Source: Episyrphus balteatus (taxonomy: Eukaryota > Arthropoda > Insecta > Diptera > Syrphidae). From it: DNA of 64,000 nucleotides. The notes beneath the pieces are model-generated. The model ran no database searches, was not told the origin of the DNA, and was given only the letters and a program-made list of their open reading frames with translations. The stretch spans positions 42,131,307 through 42,195,306 of the forward strand of contig NC_079136.1 in assembly GCF_945859705.1 (NCBI RefSeq), given 5' to 3'. The position numbers were made by a program, and so were the translations under genes. Positions 33,435-46,659 of this stretch are shown piece after piece (positions within the stretch are counted from its first letter, which is position 1; the number at the start of each line of letters is the position of its first letter).

Positions 33435-36025
33435 CATAAACAGAAGGACTAGTTTATCGTAAAAAAATGCCACGAATGTTGTCCGTTTTAGACGATTTCG
33501 TCAAAAAATCTGTTAGACAACCCTGTTGTATTATTAACTTTCTTTAGGTTATCCAGGTTTATTCTTGATCTTCGAAAGCAGTAACTAATGAGTGACAATT
33601 CTTTGACATAAAAATGTTCAAAATGTCAACGTGACAATTTTTTGCTCGAACACTTTTGCCCTTGCACCAATAAAAAATGTAATAAATCGACTTTAGAATG
33701 TTCACATATAGTTTTGGTAACAAAGCAGCATTTAAACAAAAGTTGCATAATTTTGGGTTACATATTAAAATTTTAAGTTCAATAACTTCTAAATAATAAT
33801 AATAATGCCAAAAATTCCAAGTAAAATTTAGTATAAAAAAAATGCCTTGGTCTGTTTCATAATCTTAAAAAAAAAAAAAAATAAACTAATTAAGATAGGT
33901 GCCTACTGGCTCGTCAAATGTTCAATGTTTGTTTTGTCTAACCACAAAATCAAGTACATAAAAACAGACTAAGCCCATTCTATAGAGAAAGTTGTTTTTT
34001 TTTTTTATAAATAAAAAATGGTTTTCATTAATTAACAAAAGTTTTCACCAAAAAAAAAGGAAAAACTCCGCAATTACGGTCCCTTTCGTTTAAAAGTATT
34101 TTTTTTTTGCAAGCCAATTAGCTTTCATTTAAAATTTAAATGAAGCTCACAATCGTTTAATTTAAATTAAAAACAGCAAAAAAAAAAAAAATATTCTACA
34201 AGTTAGTCTTGTTCGATATTAATTGAACTTTATTTTCCAGTTCTCCGAATTTTTTTTTAATCAGTTCATTACATAAAAAAAAATAAATGTTGATTAAAAA
34301 AACAAAATAAAAGAGGTGTGTTAACCTGTTTGAATGGTTTCACCTCTATTAAACAAAAAATAAACAACCATTGAACAATACCTATACAACGGTCTTGATT
34401 AATATTTCGTAGTATTCTTTCCACTATAATTTAACTCATACCAAATTAAAGTTCCATTTGTTGATAAAAGTGTTGCTGCTGATGAGCAAAGTCCTAAATG
34501 AAACTTTAATCAAAAAACCTAAACCACAAAATCTGGCTTATACAATCTTATTCCAATTTTCTAATTTCGAAAATTATTTTCTTTTTTTTTTCTCCTTCCA
34601 ATTTTGATTATATTCTCTATTATCCTTCTCTCTCTGATAGCCTTGAGGGTGCATTCAATGTTATAAATATTCAAATTTTTAAGCCTTCCAGTTAAGAAGA
34701 GATTACTCCGAAAAATAACCAAAAACCAAAAGTTAATTCAATAATTTTTGGATTCATAATGACTTAACCTCAATTCAAACAAATCGCGTCCGAAACCTTC
34801 TCTCTTTCTCTCTCTAAAGCATATTCCCTTCATTTTCTGAATGCTATTTTAAATCTAACCAAACACAAAATGTAATTAACAGTAAAGAACAAAAGCGCCA
34901 TCAAGCCGCCTCGTCATCACCGCACACACCCCATCAAAATGCGGGCCAGAAAATACACGTAATTCGCAATATTTTGGTTGATGTTCATTTAGTGGCCAAC
35001 GGGGAAAAAGGACTAAAATGGTTGTCTGATGGTTAGCAAGGGAGTGATTTTCCCTGACTCTATTTTTTTAAGGCAGAAAGAGAGGTTGTAATTAGGACAG
35101 TAAGGGAGCTAATGGGGGACACACAAAAAAAAATATTAATAACACGTTCATTAAGGGCCCGCTATTTGAATAATTTTGACGTAAAAAGTATACTTTCAGC
35201 AACAGCTGAATAATGGCGTGCAGGGAATTTTTAAGTATCCGCGAAAAATACTGAGGACTTCCTCCCAAAACCGAAATAAAATCCACCTCCATAACATGTC
35301 CGGAATTAGGAACCTGAAATTATTACAAATATGATTTCTATACCTAATTTTGGCGATGGGTAGGAATTGGGGAAGGATAATGATGATGAAGTATGTAGCA
35401 CAAAATAAACACGCGTCATCGTAGTAACCACACAGGGAATAGTATTTTAAGCAAAACACAATGCTCAAAAAAAAAAAATATGAAAATTGAACACAGTTCA
35501 CCATCATTTTTCGTCCTAGTGAAGTGGACGACAGGAAAGTTTGCACTTAATAAAAAATAAAACGAATAGAAAAAAATTCTGTTTGTCGGTCGGTTCGTAT
35601 ATAAATAGTTGCAGAGGATTTTCCTATGTTTGCCAAGAGGACTACAACCACTGCCAGGCATACTCCATATAAAATTATTGTACTTTTTTGGTGAGAAGAG
35701 GCGGACGTACATTTAGTGTAAAGAAAAAAAAAAAAAAAAAAACATAACAAAAACATGATTATTGTGGTTTTAGGTAGAACGTGTGTGGCAAAAAATGGTT
35801 GTCCTATTATACTTCTGCAGGACATGCAATTGGTTATTCTTTTAGTTTTGTTTTGTTTGAATTACCTACATTGGTTTGTTGTCAGGTTTCTAACTCTGGT
35901 CTATGAAACTCAATATATACTTATGTCAAATGACAGCTGAATATCGGAGTGTTGAATATACATAAGTTAAAAGAAGGGTTTCGAATTGATAATAATAAAA
36001 GAGTCCTTTTAAAGAAAAAAAGATG
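33435..36025. other. Spacer without recognised gene
   Basis: Mostly AT-rich. 34880-35030 is clearly less AT-rich (gccatcaagccgcctcgtca, gcacacaccccatc) and could be a regulatory element or unannotated exon. 34620-34860 has ctctctct runs. Overlapping minus frames at 35092-35825 look like chance frames; no domain is visible. Confidence 0.4.
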
Positions 36026-37652
36026 TTGTCTGTAAAGCCGGTTTACGGACGATGATTTTACGTGATAACGTTGCCAGAAAACAGGTTGTGTGCTTTTGTT
36101 TAAAATGAGTCAATTGAAGCGTTTACTAATTTCAAACAATCATAATTTACAAGAAAAAGCTAAAAAAAAGTACCTTTTTTATTTTCTTATTATATTAATT
36201 TTTGTATTTTAAAAGCTTACAAAAAAATTATGCAAATTAAAAAGCCAAGTAATTCTTCTTAAGAATAAAAGCATTTTTACTATGCGCAAAAAGTATAATA
36301 AAATTTATTGAAAACAATCATTTTCATCAAAAAAAGCAAAAACAACATGAATTTTTATCTTCTCACGTCATTAATTCTAACAACCTATACCATCTGAAAG
36401 CTTATTGTATTAGCTCAAAATATATATGTATATCGCTCAGGTCTATGAGACATCTACAAAAAGAGCTAGAATTTTTTGAACTCGATCAAATTTCATTAAA
36501 AAAAGCAAAAAAAAAAACATTTATTTTTATGTTCTCAGGCTATGGATAAAATTTTTTTGTTTGACAACCTATAAAGAATATATACTATGTGAAAGCTTAT
36601 TATTTCACCTTTCATATGACGTATCAATCTCATTTCAAAGATGCCTACAAGAGAAGTTGGAGATTTTTAAAGTCAACCATGTCGAACTTCCAGACTGAGA
36701 TTACGGTACTTCTCACACTGGTGGCTGTTCGGGTGGCAACAGATATCCACTGGTGTTTTGAGATTTTTCGCAAGTTTCTTGATTTAACATTGTGTAGCTT
36801 GTAGTTAGTCTACCGTTATGTGTGATATACCAAATGAAAGGTAGTTGTATCAGGATGCTCATAAAAGTTTAATAAAATTTCTATCTGCTCTTGGTCAAAA
36901 GTTATAACCTGTTGAATTCTAAAATTTTATTTTACCGTTATCTCAAAATTGTTCAGTCAAAACTCACTAAACGATTCCAAGTTTTTGCACATGTATGCAT
37001 GTCCTATAAGTTTGAGATTTTTTGAACCTTCCAAAAAAAAGCTAAAAATAAAAAATTACCCAAAAATACCCCTAAAAAACAAGGTGTTTTTCAAAAATTC
37101 ATATTTCGAAACGCAGAGTGTTAAAAAAAACCGTATTAGACCCGTAATTTTTTTCCCTCATCTTTCACCTGGCATCTTTAGAATTGTCAAAAAAAAATTT
37201 TCACTACCCAAAATCATCATTTTGTCATAGCCCTAACACGTGTACAACCTTCAAACAAAACGTTATAGCTTAGTTTCAAAATTTTTTAGAATTTTTTCTT
37301 AAATGCAGTTATTCTTAAATTAATCTCATCTATCTATAGCAAAAAAATCAATTCTCTACAACTTTGCGTTTAGCTTTTAGCCCAAATTTCATCTTTCCGT
37401 TTTACCCCTGTTTACCCTATTAAATGATAGAATTTTTAAAAATCCTTCATTTGGATTAAGGTTAAGGTTATTATCTTTCAAATAAGCTATAGAAGATTTT
37501 TGTATCTCTAATAGTTTATTTTTAATTTTGAATTGAAATTTTTGCGCGCACTGCGAAAGTGCGAGAGTGGAACGGGAGAAAATGACGTCACTTTTTTGTG
37601 GTGGCTGCCATGGTTCATCGATTTATAATACGTTATCACGTCAAAAAATTAA
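36026..37652 (-). repeat. Repeat R2, copy b (left arm of inverted pair)
   Basis: The outer end is GTTGTCTGTAAAGCCGGTTT followed by tttacgtgataacgtt. The inner end is aatacgttatcacgtcaaaa. The whole 1.6 kb is mirrored at 40443-42213. Each copy itself has ends of the form TTTTNACGTGATAACG, so each may be a complete element. Short frames inside (36589-36804, 36949-37230) carry no recognisable domain. Confidence 0.8.
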
Positions 37653-40259
37653 TCAGTTCCTGTTTTTGAAATATTACCGTTACAAAACGCAGTACTTCGG
37701 ACCTTATTCTTTTATATGAGGAAAACTTTTTGAGCATAGTAACAGTTTTTATAATAAATGTTTTTTGACCTTTTAAAATCTGTTTAAATTTTTCCGATAT
37801 CTATCTTCTTTACTGCCCGAGATATCCTCAGTTGTTTGGTATTTTTATAAATATGACCTGACAAACCCACTTACTTCATTTTAAAATATCTCGTTCAATA
37901 CAAAAGATATTGAAAAGATTTTAACAGGTATCGAATGATGGAAAATTGTTCTTATAGAAACCGTTACTAAATATGCTCAAACAATTATACAAACGAATAA
38001 GATCCGAAGAACTAAAAAAAAACGTTTTTTTTTTTGCATATTCTAACGATAATATCTCAAAAACGGGAGCTGATTAGTTGTTTCTGACTTCGGATTCGAG
38101 TTAAGCACACCGAAAACCTTCAGAAAAGTATATTTTTGTTTCGGCAACAAAACCCTTGTAAACCAGTGTTATGTAGGAAACAAAATTTCATTGTGGATAT
38201 GGTTTTTACAATACCTCATTTACCAAATTACAATAAGTAGTTTTGAAATAATTATGGAACAGATGAACCTACATACAAACCGGTCACAAATATAATACTC
38301 CTTTTGGCTTTGCCGTAGAAGTGATTAAAGTAACTTTATCCCAGTCTTTTTTTCATCTAAAAGCCTCTTTAAAGCAACAATAAAAGTTCTTAAATAGGTT
38401 TAATGTAAACTAAACTGTTTTCCTACAGAGAAAGGTCCTTTTTGTTATTTCTTTGATAAACAGTTTTCCAATAATAAAATCGTTTAAGTTATGAATTATG
38501 GACTCCTTTTCTCTTTTTTATTTGCCTAAGCTCCTAGCAACCAACCTATATTCCAATACAATCGAAACACAAGTAGTTGTTAAAACAAAAAACAAATATC
38601 GAAGAAAATTAAGGAAAAGTTACGCAAGCCAAGACATGAGAATAACTTTTTTTTATTTAATGTCAGACAATCAAAAGAAAAGAACCAAAAGTTTAGGAAA
38701 ACTTTCAGCATTTTTCGACAAGAAAAATAATTTTAAGAATTTCTGTGTTTCCCTTCTGTCATTCGTGGGGCTAATATTTTCTATTCTCAGAATCAGAAGA
38801 AGAAAATTTTCTCTCTAACTGCCTTGGACAGTTGGAATATTTATTTTTTTTTTCGTCATTTCAGTTTAACAAAAATATGAGAAAAAATACAGAAAAATCC
38901 GTTAGAAAACTCTCTCTCTCTGACTAAAAAAATAAAAATACCATCATCACGTAAAGTGATTGCTTTGAGATAGAAAACCATTTTCTATGATGTTTTTGTT
39001 TTTTTTTTTTTTTCTGGCAAATATTATGATACCAATTCAGGAAAAGAGAGAGAATGACGATTGTGACGCTGCTGACGATGTTGATGATGTTTTTCAGGAC
39101 GACGACGAGGAAACCCCGGAAGCCAATGATAATTGAACCCTCAGCAGCAACGAATGAAGAAGGATATAACAGCAGCAGCTGAGTCTGTTGTTATACATCC
39201 CCAACAATACACGATATACGATTTAACCAAAAACGTAGTTTGCACAAAAAGCAAAAATTGAATTATGTCACGTACGCAATGTAAACTGTTTCAAGATGTA
39301 GTTTCTAAAGTGTTTTGGTTATTTGGTGATATTGGCTGTGAGTATAAAAGCTTTTATGTCTGTCGACATATACAGATTATTTGTGAAGACAAAAAAAAAG
39401 TATATAGAAGATTGCAAGCTATTAGGACTTATGATAGCTTTTGGTGACAAAAGTCATTAAGGGCAGTGTCAATAGTTTAATAGCATTCAATAAGAATCAG
39501 GGATGAACTTAACGACACGAAACGAAAAAGGATTTTTACTTTTAGAAATTATTTGGGTTGTTCTTGAACCACATTTTTGATGACCATAGAGACATTTAAA
39601 AAAAAAGTGGTTTTCTGTCACCACTTCCAAAATTATTTTTTTTGTAAAAAAATTTAGGTATAAAATATTAATACCATCTCATAGTTTAATATTTAAGCTA
39701 AAGATTTAGTCAATATTTATAAGTATTCGTTTTGTAGAAAAAAAAGGAATAATTTTTAATTTTTTACAAAAAAGTCGAAATTTCTGATTTCTTTATCATT
39801 TTGTCAAATATTTTATATGCAAAGTTTATCAAGAAAATGTTACCAATAAAAAGCCTACTTTTTTTTAAGAATAAAATTATATTAAAGTCTATACATTTTG
39901 TAAAAAGTATGATAATGATTTTTTTAAATCACCAATTTTCCATTAAAAAAAAAAAACAAACTTTTTTTCTTCGGAAAACATTGTTTCAATGTTTGTACCC
40001 TACAAACTTTTACAACTTTTTTTATAATATGAAAGCTTATTAGTTCAGCTAAAAATATTTACCACAATCATGTTTGTACGATATCTACAACAAGAGCTGG
40101 AATTTTTGGAATGCGATCAGTGTTCATAAAAAAATCAACAAGAAAGCAAACTTTTTTTTCCTTCCATTTTTTTTTACCAAGTTTTTAAAAACGATTATCC
40201 TTTTACTGTTATCTCTGAATTCTAAGTTTGAAAAAAAAAAAGATTATAAAAATAAAGTT
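37653..40259. other. Spacer between the inverted R2 copies
   Basis: 2.6 kb. The first part (37690-38150) shares with 56560-57240 the ttggagatatctt-like stretch and the gacttcggattcgag...agcacac...gaaaagtatatttttgt order, so it is an R3-related repeat. 38240-39040 is AT-rich. 39050-39200 is a GC-richer island rich in gac/gat and cag triplets, preceded by a splice-like tttttcag. 39480-40250 is AT-rich. No gene is called. Confidence 0.45.
39050..39200. other. Triplet-rich, less AT-rich island
   Basis: About 150 bp with gacgctgctgacgatg, gacgacgacgaggaaacc and cagcagcagct, against an otherwise A/T-dominated spacer. It could be a UTR exon or a decayed triplet repeat. The frame opened by the acceptor-like tttttcag at 39097 closes after about 11 codons. 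Confidence 0.4.
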
Positions 40260-40400
40260 CTGGGGTCGAATCGAATCACCGCATACGATTACGATCATAC
40301 GTTAACGTTTTGACTATTCCTCTCTCTATTTAATCAGTAGAAAACGATAGGGACACATAGCAACCGTACGTTAACAAACGTATGCCGTAATTCGACTCTG
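40260..40400. mobile_element. 141 bp MITE with GGGTCGAAT / CGCATACG ends
   Basis: Left CTGGGGTCGAATCGAATCAC, then CGCATACG, is mirrored by CGTATGCCGTAATTCGACTCTG (split here as CGTATGCCGTAATTCG and ACTCTG). ACGTTAACG and CGTACGTTAAC lie inside. It is GC-richer than its flanks and lies next to the R2 copy at 40443. Confidence 0.7.
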
Positions 40401-40442
40401 CTTATTATCTATCTCGTCTATTAATTTCATTTATCTATCAAT

Positions 40443-42213
40443 CAAATTTTTTTGACGTGATAACGTATTATAAATCGATGAACCATGGCAGCCACCACGA
40501 AAAAGTGACGCCATTTTCTAACGTTCCACTTGAAATTTTTAGCAGTGCGGCAAAAATTTCAATTCAAAATTAAAAATAATTTATTAGAGATACAAAACAC
40601 TTCTATAGCTTATTTGAAAGATAATAACCTAAAGTTAAAAACATTTGAAGGATTTTAAAAAATTCCATCTTTTAATAGGATAAATAGGGATAAAACAAAA
40701 TTTCAAAAAATTGGCTATTTTCTAAACGCGACAATGTAAAGAGTTGAGTTTTTTTTTTTAATCAATAGATACATTTTTTGCAAGACTGACAATGGTATTG
40801 CAAAAAATTCAAAACCAAGCTATTAATGGTTTTCTAAAACTAAAACATGAGGTAGACCTTTGACAAAGTAGTGATTATAAGGTAGGAGAATTTTTTTTTG
40901 ACAATTTGAAAAACGTCATTCAAAAGATAATAAAAAAAATGTTAGGGGTCTGATACGGATTTTTTTTTAAGTCTCTGCATTTTGAAATATGAATTTTTGA
41001 AAAACACCTACCTACTTATTTTGGGGTATTTTTGGGTGAGTTTTTATTTTTTTAAATTTTTTGTAGCATTCAAAAAATCTCAAGCTTATAGAACATGTAG
41101 TCTATGACTGTGCGCATACATGTGCAAAAACTTGGTATTTCAAAATGGTTTTTGACCGAATACCCCGAAAAACAAGTTTTTTTGTCCCAAGTATTTTGAC
41201 CTTTGTTTTTCTTCAACAGATAAATGAATGAAATTTATATTGTAGATAGATAATAGACAGGACTATATCTGTGCAAAATTTCAATCAGTTTTGTAGTCAC
41301 AATTTTGAGATAACGGTAAAATAAAGTTTTATTATTCAACAGGTTCTATCTTTTGATCTAAAGCAAGTACAAATTTGATTTAACTTTATTGAGCATCCTG
41401 ATAATGTTACCTTTCTTTTGGTGTATGACACATAACTGTACATTCACTACAAGCTACACAATGTTAAATTAAAAAACTTGCGAAATAACTCAAAACACCT
41501 GTGGAGATCTGTTGATCATGAACAGCCCAGTGTGGATAGTACCGTAATCTCAGTTTGGAGTTTCCACATGGTTAAATTTAAAAAATTGTAACTTTTTTCT
41601 AGGCATCGCAGAAATAAGATTGAAACGTCATATGAAAGGTGAAATTATATGCTTTTACATGATATAAAATTTTTAATAGGTTGTCTAAAAAAAAAATTGA
41701 TTCAATAGCGTGAGAACATAAAATTATATGTTTTTTTTTTTTGCTTTTTTTGATGAAAATTGATCGAGTTCAAAAAATTCTAGCTCTTTTTGGAGATACC
41801 TAATAGACAAGCTTTCAGGTGTTATATAATTTATTATAGGTTGTTATTTCAAAAAAATTAATTTTTGGGTGATGAAAATGATTTTTTCACATTTTCCATA
41901 AGAAATGATTGTTTTTAATAACTTATTTTAATGCTTTTTGCGCATTGTAAAAATTAAAAAATGGTTTTATTATTTAGAAGAAATATTTGGCTTTTTAATG
42001 GTATAATTTTTTTTGTAAGCTTTTAAAATAAAAAAATTAATATAATGAGAAAAGAAAAAACAAAAAAGGTAATTTTTTTTAGCTTTTTCTTGTATATTAT
42101 GATTGTTTGAAATAAATAAACTCTTCAATTGACTCTTTTTAAAAGCACACAACCTGTTTTCTTAAAACGTTATCACGTGAAATCATCGTCCGTAAACCGG
42201 CTTTACAGACAAC
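40443..42213 (+). repeat. Repeat R2, copy c (right arm of inverted pair)
   Basis: Begins aaatttttttgacgtgataa, then cgtattataaatcgatgaac and catggcagccaccacg. It ends in gttatcacgtgaaatcatcg and accggctttacagacaac. It has the same content and order as 24150-25095 but is fuller. Markers are gggataaaacaaaat, tctaaacgcgac, gaggtagacctttgac, ggggtctgatacgg and tttgagataacggtaaa. No coding potential. Confidence 0.8.
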
Positions 42214-42234
42214 CTCTTGTTTTTTTTGTATCAT

Positions 42235-42410
42235 CTCATTTTAATCATATTAGCTCTATTTAATGATGGAATTTTTCAAAATTCTCTCTTTATGTTAACG
42301 TTTGGGATATATCCTTTCAAATAAGCTATAGAAAATGTTTGTATATGTAAAAGTTAAATTGTAATTTTGAATTGCAATCTATACCATGGGAGAAAATGAG
42401 TCATGATTTT
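42235..42410 (-). repeat. Repeat R2, copy d (fragment)
   Basis: The complement matches the left end region of copies a and c: tttcaaataagctatagaa, ttatgttaacg in the position of the cctaaagtta segment, taatgatggaattttt. About 175 bp. Confidence 0.55.
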
Positions 42411-44590
42411 AGTCTTTAAAGCTTTTTGGTTGTGTTTTATTTTTATTTCTGAAATGTTTAAATTTATATACCTAAAATATGCAACAATTTTCTATATCAT
42501 TTTCCATATAACTTTTATACCATTTAATTTAAATAGTCAAATCAATGTTTAACCAACAATTGATGGCGGCAGTGTCCTCGACAAAACCCCGACACTTTGA
42601 CTATGCAAACGTTAACATTTCCCTGTGTACGCATTGTGCCTCAGTCAACATTTTCTCTCTTTTCTTCTTTTGAACTAAGTTAACATATTGAAGGCGTTCG
42701 TAATTGTAAAACGTGTGTGCACGAACTCACAGAAATAAAAGTCAGAAAAAAGAAGAAAAAAATTTAATGTTTTCTACGGAAAAAGAAAATTATTGGTATA
42801 AAGAGCCAAAAAACAGGACTGGATTTAGATGAATTGGGCCAATGGGCGCAGGCTTTTTATTTCATTTTCGGAAATGGGGAATTTCGAAATTTTAGAATTT
42901 AAACTTTAAAACCTTTTTTTGAGCAAAATTCGAATGAAAATTTGTTTGTACCCGCATATCTCCTACAATATTATTCCGAATTTAATTACATTTGGTGGTC
43001 GTATTTATTTTGTGCCTGGGAAGAATATAGGAATATTTTTTACTTATTTAAGTAGGTACATATGTAATTATTAAAAACTTTCTTAAAAATGCACCTTAAG
43101 TTTTTGTTTACTAAAATTGACGTGCAATTTCTTAAGACTTCCAAGCTCCGTCCCTGAGCAACAACACTCAATACCGAACCCTATTTTATACGATCCAAAA
43201 AGGAGATGCAATAAACTTGCATATAGAAATGAATGTACATATATCCTTGAACATGAGATCCCGACGTGACAGTAAAGGATGGAAAATTGACGTGACAATC
43301 TACCTGTTAAATACACCATGAATGAAACTGATTACACACACTATTTGCATGTTAATGTACCTAGACACTTTTATGGTTCTGCATTGCAGTTATACTCTAT
43401 TGATATAAGTAAGGTTTGTGCAGGACTACAAAAGGATATCTAATTTTCTATCTTTGATGTTTGCTCACGTACAAATGAGCAATACACTCAAACTAGCAAA
43501 TAATAATAAAACTAAAAATTGATTTTTAGATTCTTTAAAGGTTTTATGGCGATTGTTGGTCTTTACTGAGGCTTTAACTATAAATTACGTATTATTACAA
43601 AAAAAAAAAACATTCAAAAGTCTTATAAATCAAAACATTCAAATTGACTTGATTTCAATTTAATTTAAATTATTTGTTATACAGAAGAAAGCACTTAAAA
43701 TCCAAATAAAAGTCCCATTTAAATTAGCACTAATTTTATTACTGTTTAACATAAAAAAAAACAAAAAATAAATTCAACCTCTAAGAGGTTTTGTGTTATC
43801 CTTCCACAGCTTCAACCAAAAATGCTTAACAGAAATTAATTTTTGTTGAATAAAAAAAAAAAAAAAATTAAAGATGAAAAACTGACTATCTGCCTCTTAC
43901 TCATTTTAATCAAAAAAAAAAAAAATTATATCTTGAATTTTATGTTTAAACACCGCACCGCAACCATCCACTACCATTAACGACATTATTTCTAACCTAA
44001 GAGAGTAAGTATACTCTCCTTGTGGCAATGAAATTAAATACCAGATTTTATGTGTTTGGTGATTATTTTAATTTTAAGTGCAAATGACTTTCGCTGAATT
44101 AACCACAAGCAACGTAGAGAAAAGTCAAAATAATATAAAAAAAAACAACAACGATTTTTAAACCCTCAATTTTAATATTATTTAGGTTTTTAATGGGAAT
44201 GTAGGTTGGTTTCACATGAAACAAGTTCTTAAAAAATATGGTGGATTTTTGTTTTCCTCTCTGGATCCATTTTTATTAATTTCAACAGAAACGTTTAAGA
44301 TTTAATTCAAAATTAATTTAAATATGAAAAATGAAATATTAAAGTTTTTGCTAATTGGGTTAAGGTTGGGTTTATTGCATCTGAGGTTGTGATAAAAGTG
44401 GGAAGAGAGTTAAGTTAGAAGTCATATTTTTTTTTAAGAATTTGACTTGAAAAGAAAATAATAAATCTACATTTAAAATAGCCCACTAGATGTTGGCACG
44501 TATAAGTTTTCTTTTTTTAAGCGAAAACTTCTTTAGTATCGTAGTGATTTGAAACACGATGAAACGAAAAAGCGACAGGAAAAATTAATT
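42411..44590. other. Spacer without recognised gene
   Basis: AT-rich, with somewhat more balanced stretches at 42540-42660 and 43100-43320. A 78-codon minus frame at 43083-43319 has no recognisable domain. Confidence 0.4.
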
Positions 44591-45120
44591 GATTATATTT
44601 TTTTTGTTTCAATAGATAAATGAATGAAATTTATGCTGTAGATAGGTAATAGAATAAACTATAATTGTACAAAATATCAATAAATTTCATAATCAAAATC
44701 TTGAAATAACGGTGAAAAGATGTTCTTTTTTTAAACACTTAATATCTTTTGATCTAGCATACATACAAATTTGATTTAACTTTAATACGCATGCTTATAA
44801 TATTACCTTTCATTTGATATATCACACATAACTGTATGTGTTCTACAAGTTACACAATCTTGTATTGAAAAACTTGAAAAATACCTCAAAACACCTGTTT
44901 AGATCTGTTGCCGATGACCAGCCACCACGATGACCAGCCACCAGTGTAGGAAGTAAAGTAGGTATCGTAATCTCAGTTTGAAATTTCGACATGGTTGGCT
45001 TTAAAAAATTCTTACTTTTTTTGTGAACATCGTTAAAATATGATTGCAAAAGATGCAATAATAAGCTTTCAGATGATATAAAATTTATTATTAAGTTGTC
45101 ATTTAAAAAAATAGATTTAA
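44591..45120 (+). repeat. Repeat R2, copy e (partial)
   Basis: Matches 41210-41740 in order: ttcaatagataaatgaatg, gtagataggtaatag, cttgaaataacggtgaaa, ttgatttaactttaatacg, tgtatgtgttctacaagtta, agatctgttg. It carries a small tandem duplication (gatgaccagccaccacgatg, then accagccaccagtg). Confidence 0.7.
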
Positions 45121-45414
45121 AATTGATGGGAAAAGAAGTTACATTTTTTCGATTTTTTTTTTAAGAAAAAGATTTTTTAAGGTTTCGCTTCAACCACGTG
45201 TTAATTGCTCACATGATTTTTTTTTGACACTACGAGACTTAATTACATTAATAAGTTGAGATTAGTTGTAAAATAATGCAAAGTATTCTGTGCTTCTATA
45301 CAACTTCTCTCATTTAAAGAAAACAAATTGCCCAAACGTGTCCCAAACGTTCTGAACCGGGGTTGTTAAAAATAATTTTATTTTTAATGTATGTATTTGC
45401 ATTCCATTACAAAT

Positions 45415-46265
45415 TAAAATGAAATATACAACTGGGTCGCACTTGCTTTTTTGTTAAAAGTTGCCTTTAATCGATTTTTTAAGAAATTTAGAAATAAATA
45501 ATATAAAATTTGGTTTGAAATTACAAAAACATCTCCTTAGTGGTTTTCACCTCAAAATGAAGTATGCCAATTAAATTTTTTTATAACAATTAGTTTTTCA
45601 GAATTTTTTTTCATTGTTTATTTATTTTTTTTTTTTTCTATATAAACATTTTCAGAAATTTTTCAAAATAAATATTATTATGCCAATAAAAAAAAAATTA
45701 TTGACACCTGAAAACAAAGAAAGATATTGAAATTTTGTTTAATTCAAAAATATTAAATTTTTTTTTTAATTTTAACATTTAGGCTACAGCAGGGTTTTTT
45801 AGTTGAAATCGTTCGATTCGTTTATGAGAACTTCAGAAATCAAGAAAACAGTCCTGTGACAGGTACCTTAATAAATGGTCTAAGAAATATTTTTCTAATT
45901 TTAATAGTACGACTTTAATTGCCAATTAACATGTTTTTTTTTTAAATCAAAATGGTTAGAGCCGTTTTTGAGAAAAACAGCTTTCAGATTTTGGTCATAT
46001 GGAAAGTACCGTTAATTTTGGTCCAAAAAATTTTAATTTTTTCTGTAGGAAATCACCAAAAACTCTTAACTACCAAGTTTAAAGTAAATCGCTACAGTGG
46101 TTCAGGCTGAAGCTCGAGATAGAGACAGACATATACACAGACAGAAGGACAAACAGAATTGGGGAACTCTGTTTTTTTTTGCCATTCTGCATTATAGTAA
46201 TGTCATGTCTAATTGCTATCTCGAGTTAACATTGTTTAGTTGTAAACTATAGAAAGAACTACAAC
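45415..46265 (+). repeat. Repeat R1, diverged copy
   Basis: Starts aaatatacaactgggtcgca, has gttagagccgtttttgagaa near 45955, a gtaccgttaattttggtcc segment near 46007, and gacagacatatacacagacag near 46125. Its end includes attatagtaatgtcatgtct. The GCAAGT end is decayed. Confidence 0.7.
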
Positions 46266-46485
46266 TTTTATTTATATCATCGCTGAATTCATAAAGGCGT
46301 CAGTTCAGCACTACTAAATTTGTACCAAAAAGTGAACCTATTGCTTAATGAACAATCATCTTTCGATGCACGTTGAGGCTACAATAACATCTTAATCGAC
46401 AAGCACAATAAGATTATAGGAATTTATTATTGGCCTCTTCAAATAGTATATATATATTAGACGAAATGGTAACGGTAACGTTTTT

Positions 46486-46561
46486 CGTAACTTCGGTTTC
46501 GCGTAACTTTGACGCTCGTAACTCTGTCGCCCGTAACTCTGGTATTCGTAACTTCGTCGGT
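46486..46561 (+). repeat. 15-bp tandem repeat with CGTAACTYYG core
   Basis: Five units start at 46486, 46502, 46517, 46532 and 46547. Each begins CGTAACT and has 8-9 variable, GC-rich bases after it. Spacing is 16 then 15, 15, 15. ggtaacggtaacg directly upstream (46468-46480) may be a further degenerate unit. The tract is far richer in CpG than its surroundings and is preceded by a TATATATATA run. Confidence 0.8.
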
Positions 46562-46659
46562 TTCCCATATATATGATAAATTTTATAGCAGGCTTCGGAT
46601 CAACGATTGCCCTGGAGTCTCCTATAAAGTTTTTTTATACAAGCACAATAAGTTCATTT

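Noticed and set aside
35092..35825. Series of overlapping minus frames that might be membrane proteins
   Set aside because: Hydrophobic content comes from A runs on the plus strand (T runs when read minus); four different frames overlap, with no domain.
40074..40313. 79-codon plus frame
   Set aside because: Runs from A/T spacer into the MITE at 40260; chance frame.
46486..46561. CRISPR-like repeat-spacer array
   Set aside because: Period of 15 bp with a 7-bp constant part in a eukaryotic genome; a minisatellite is the simple reading.
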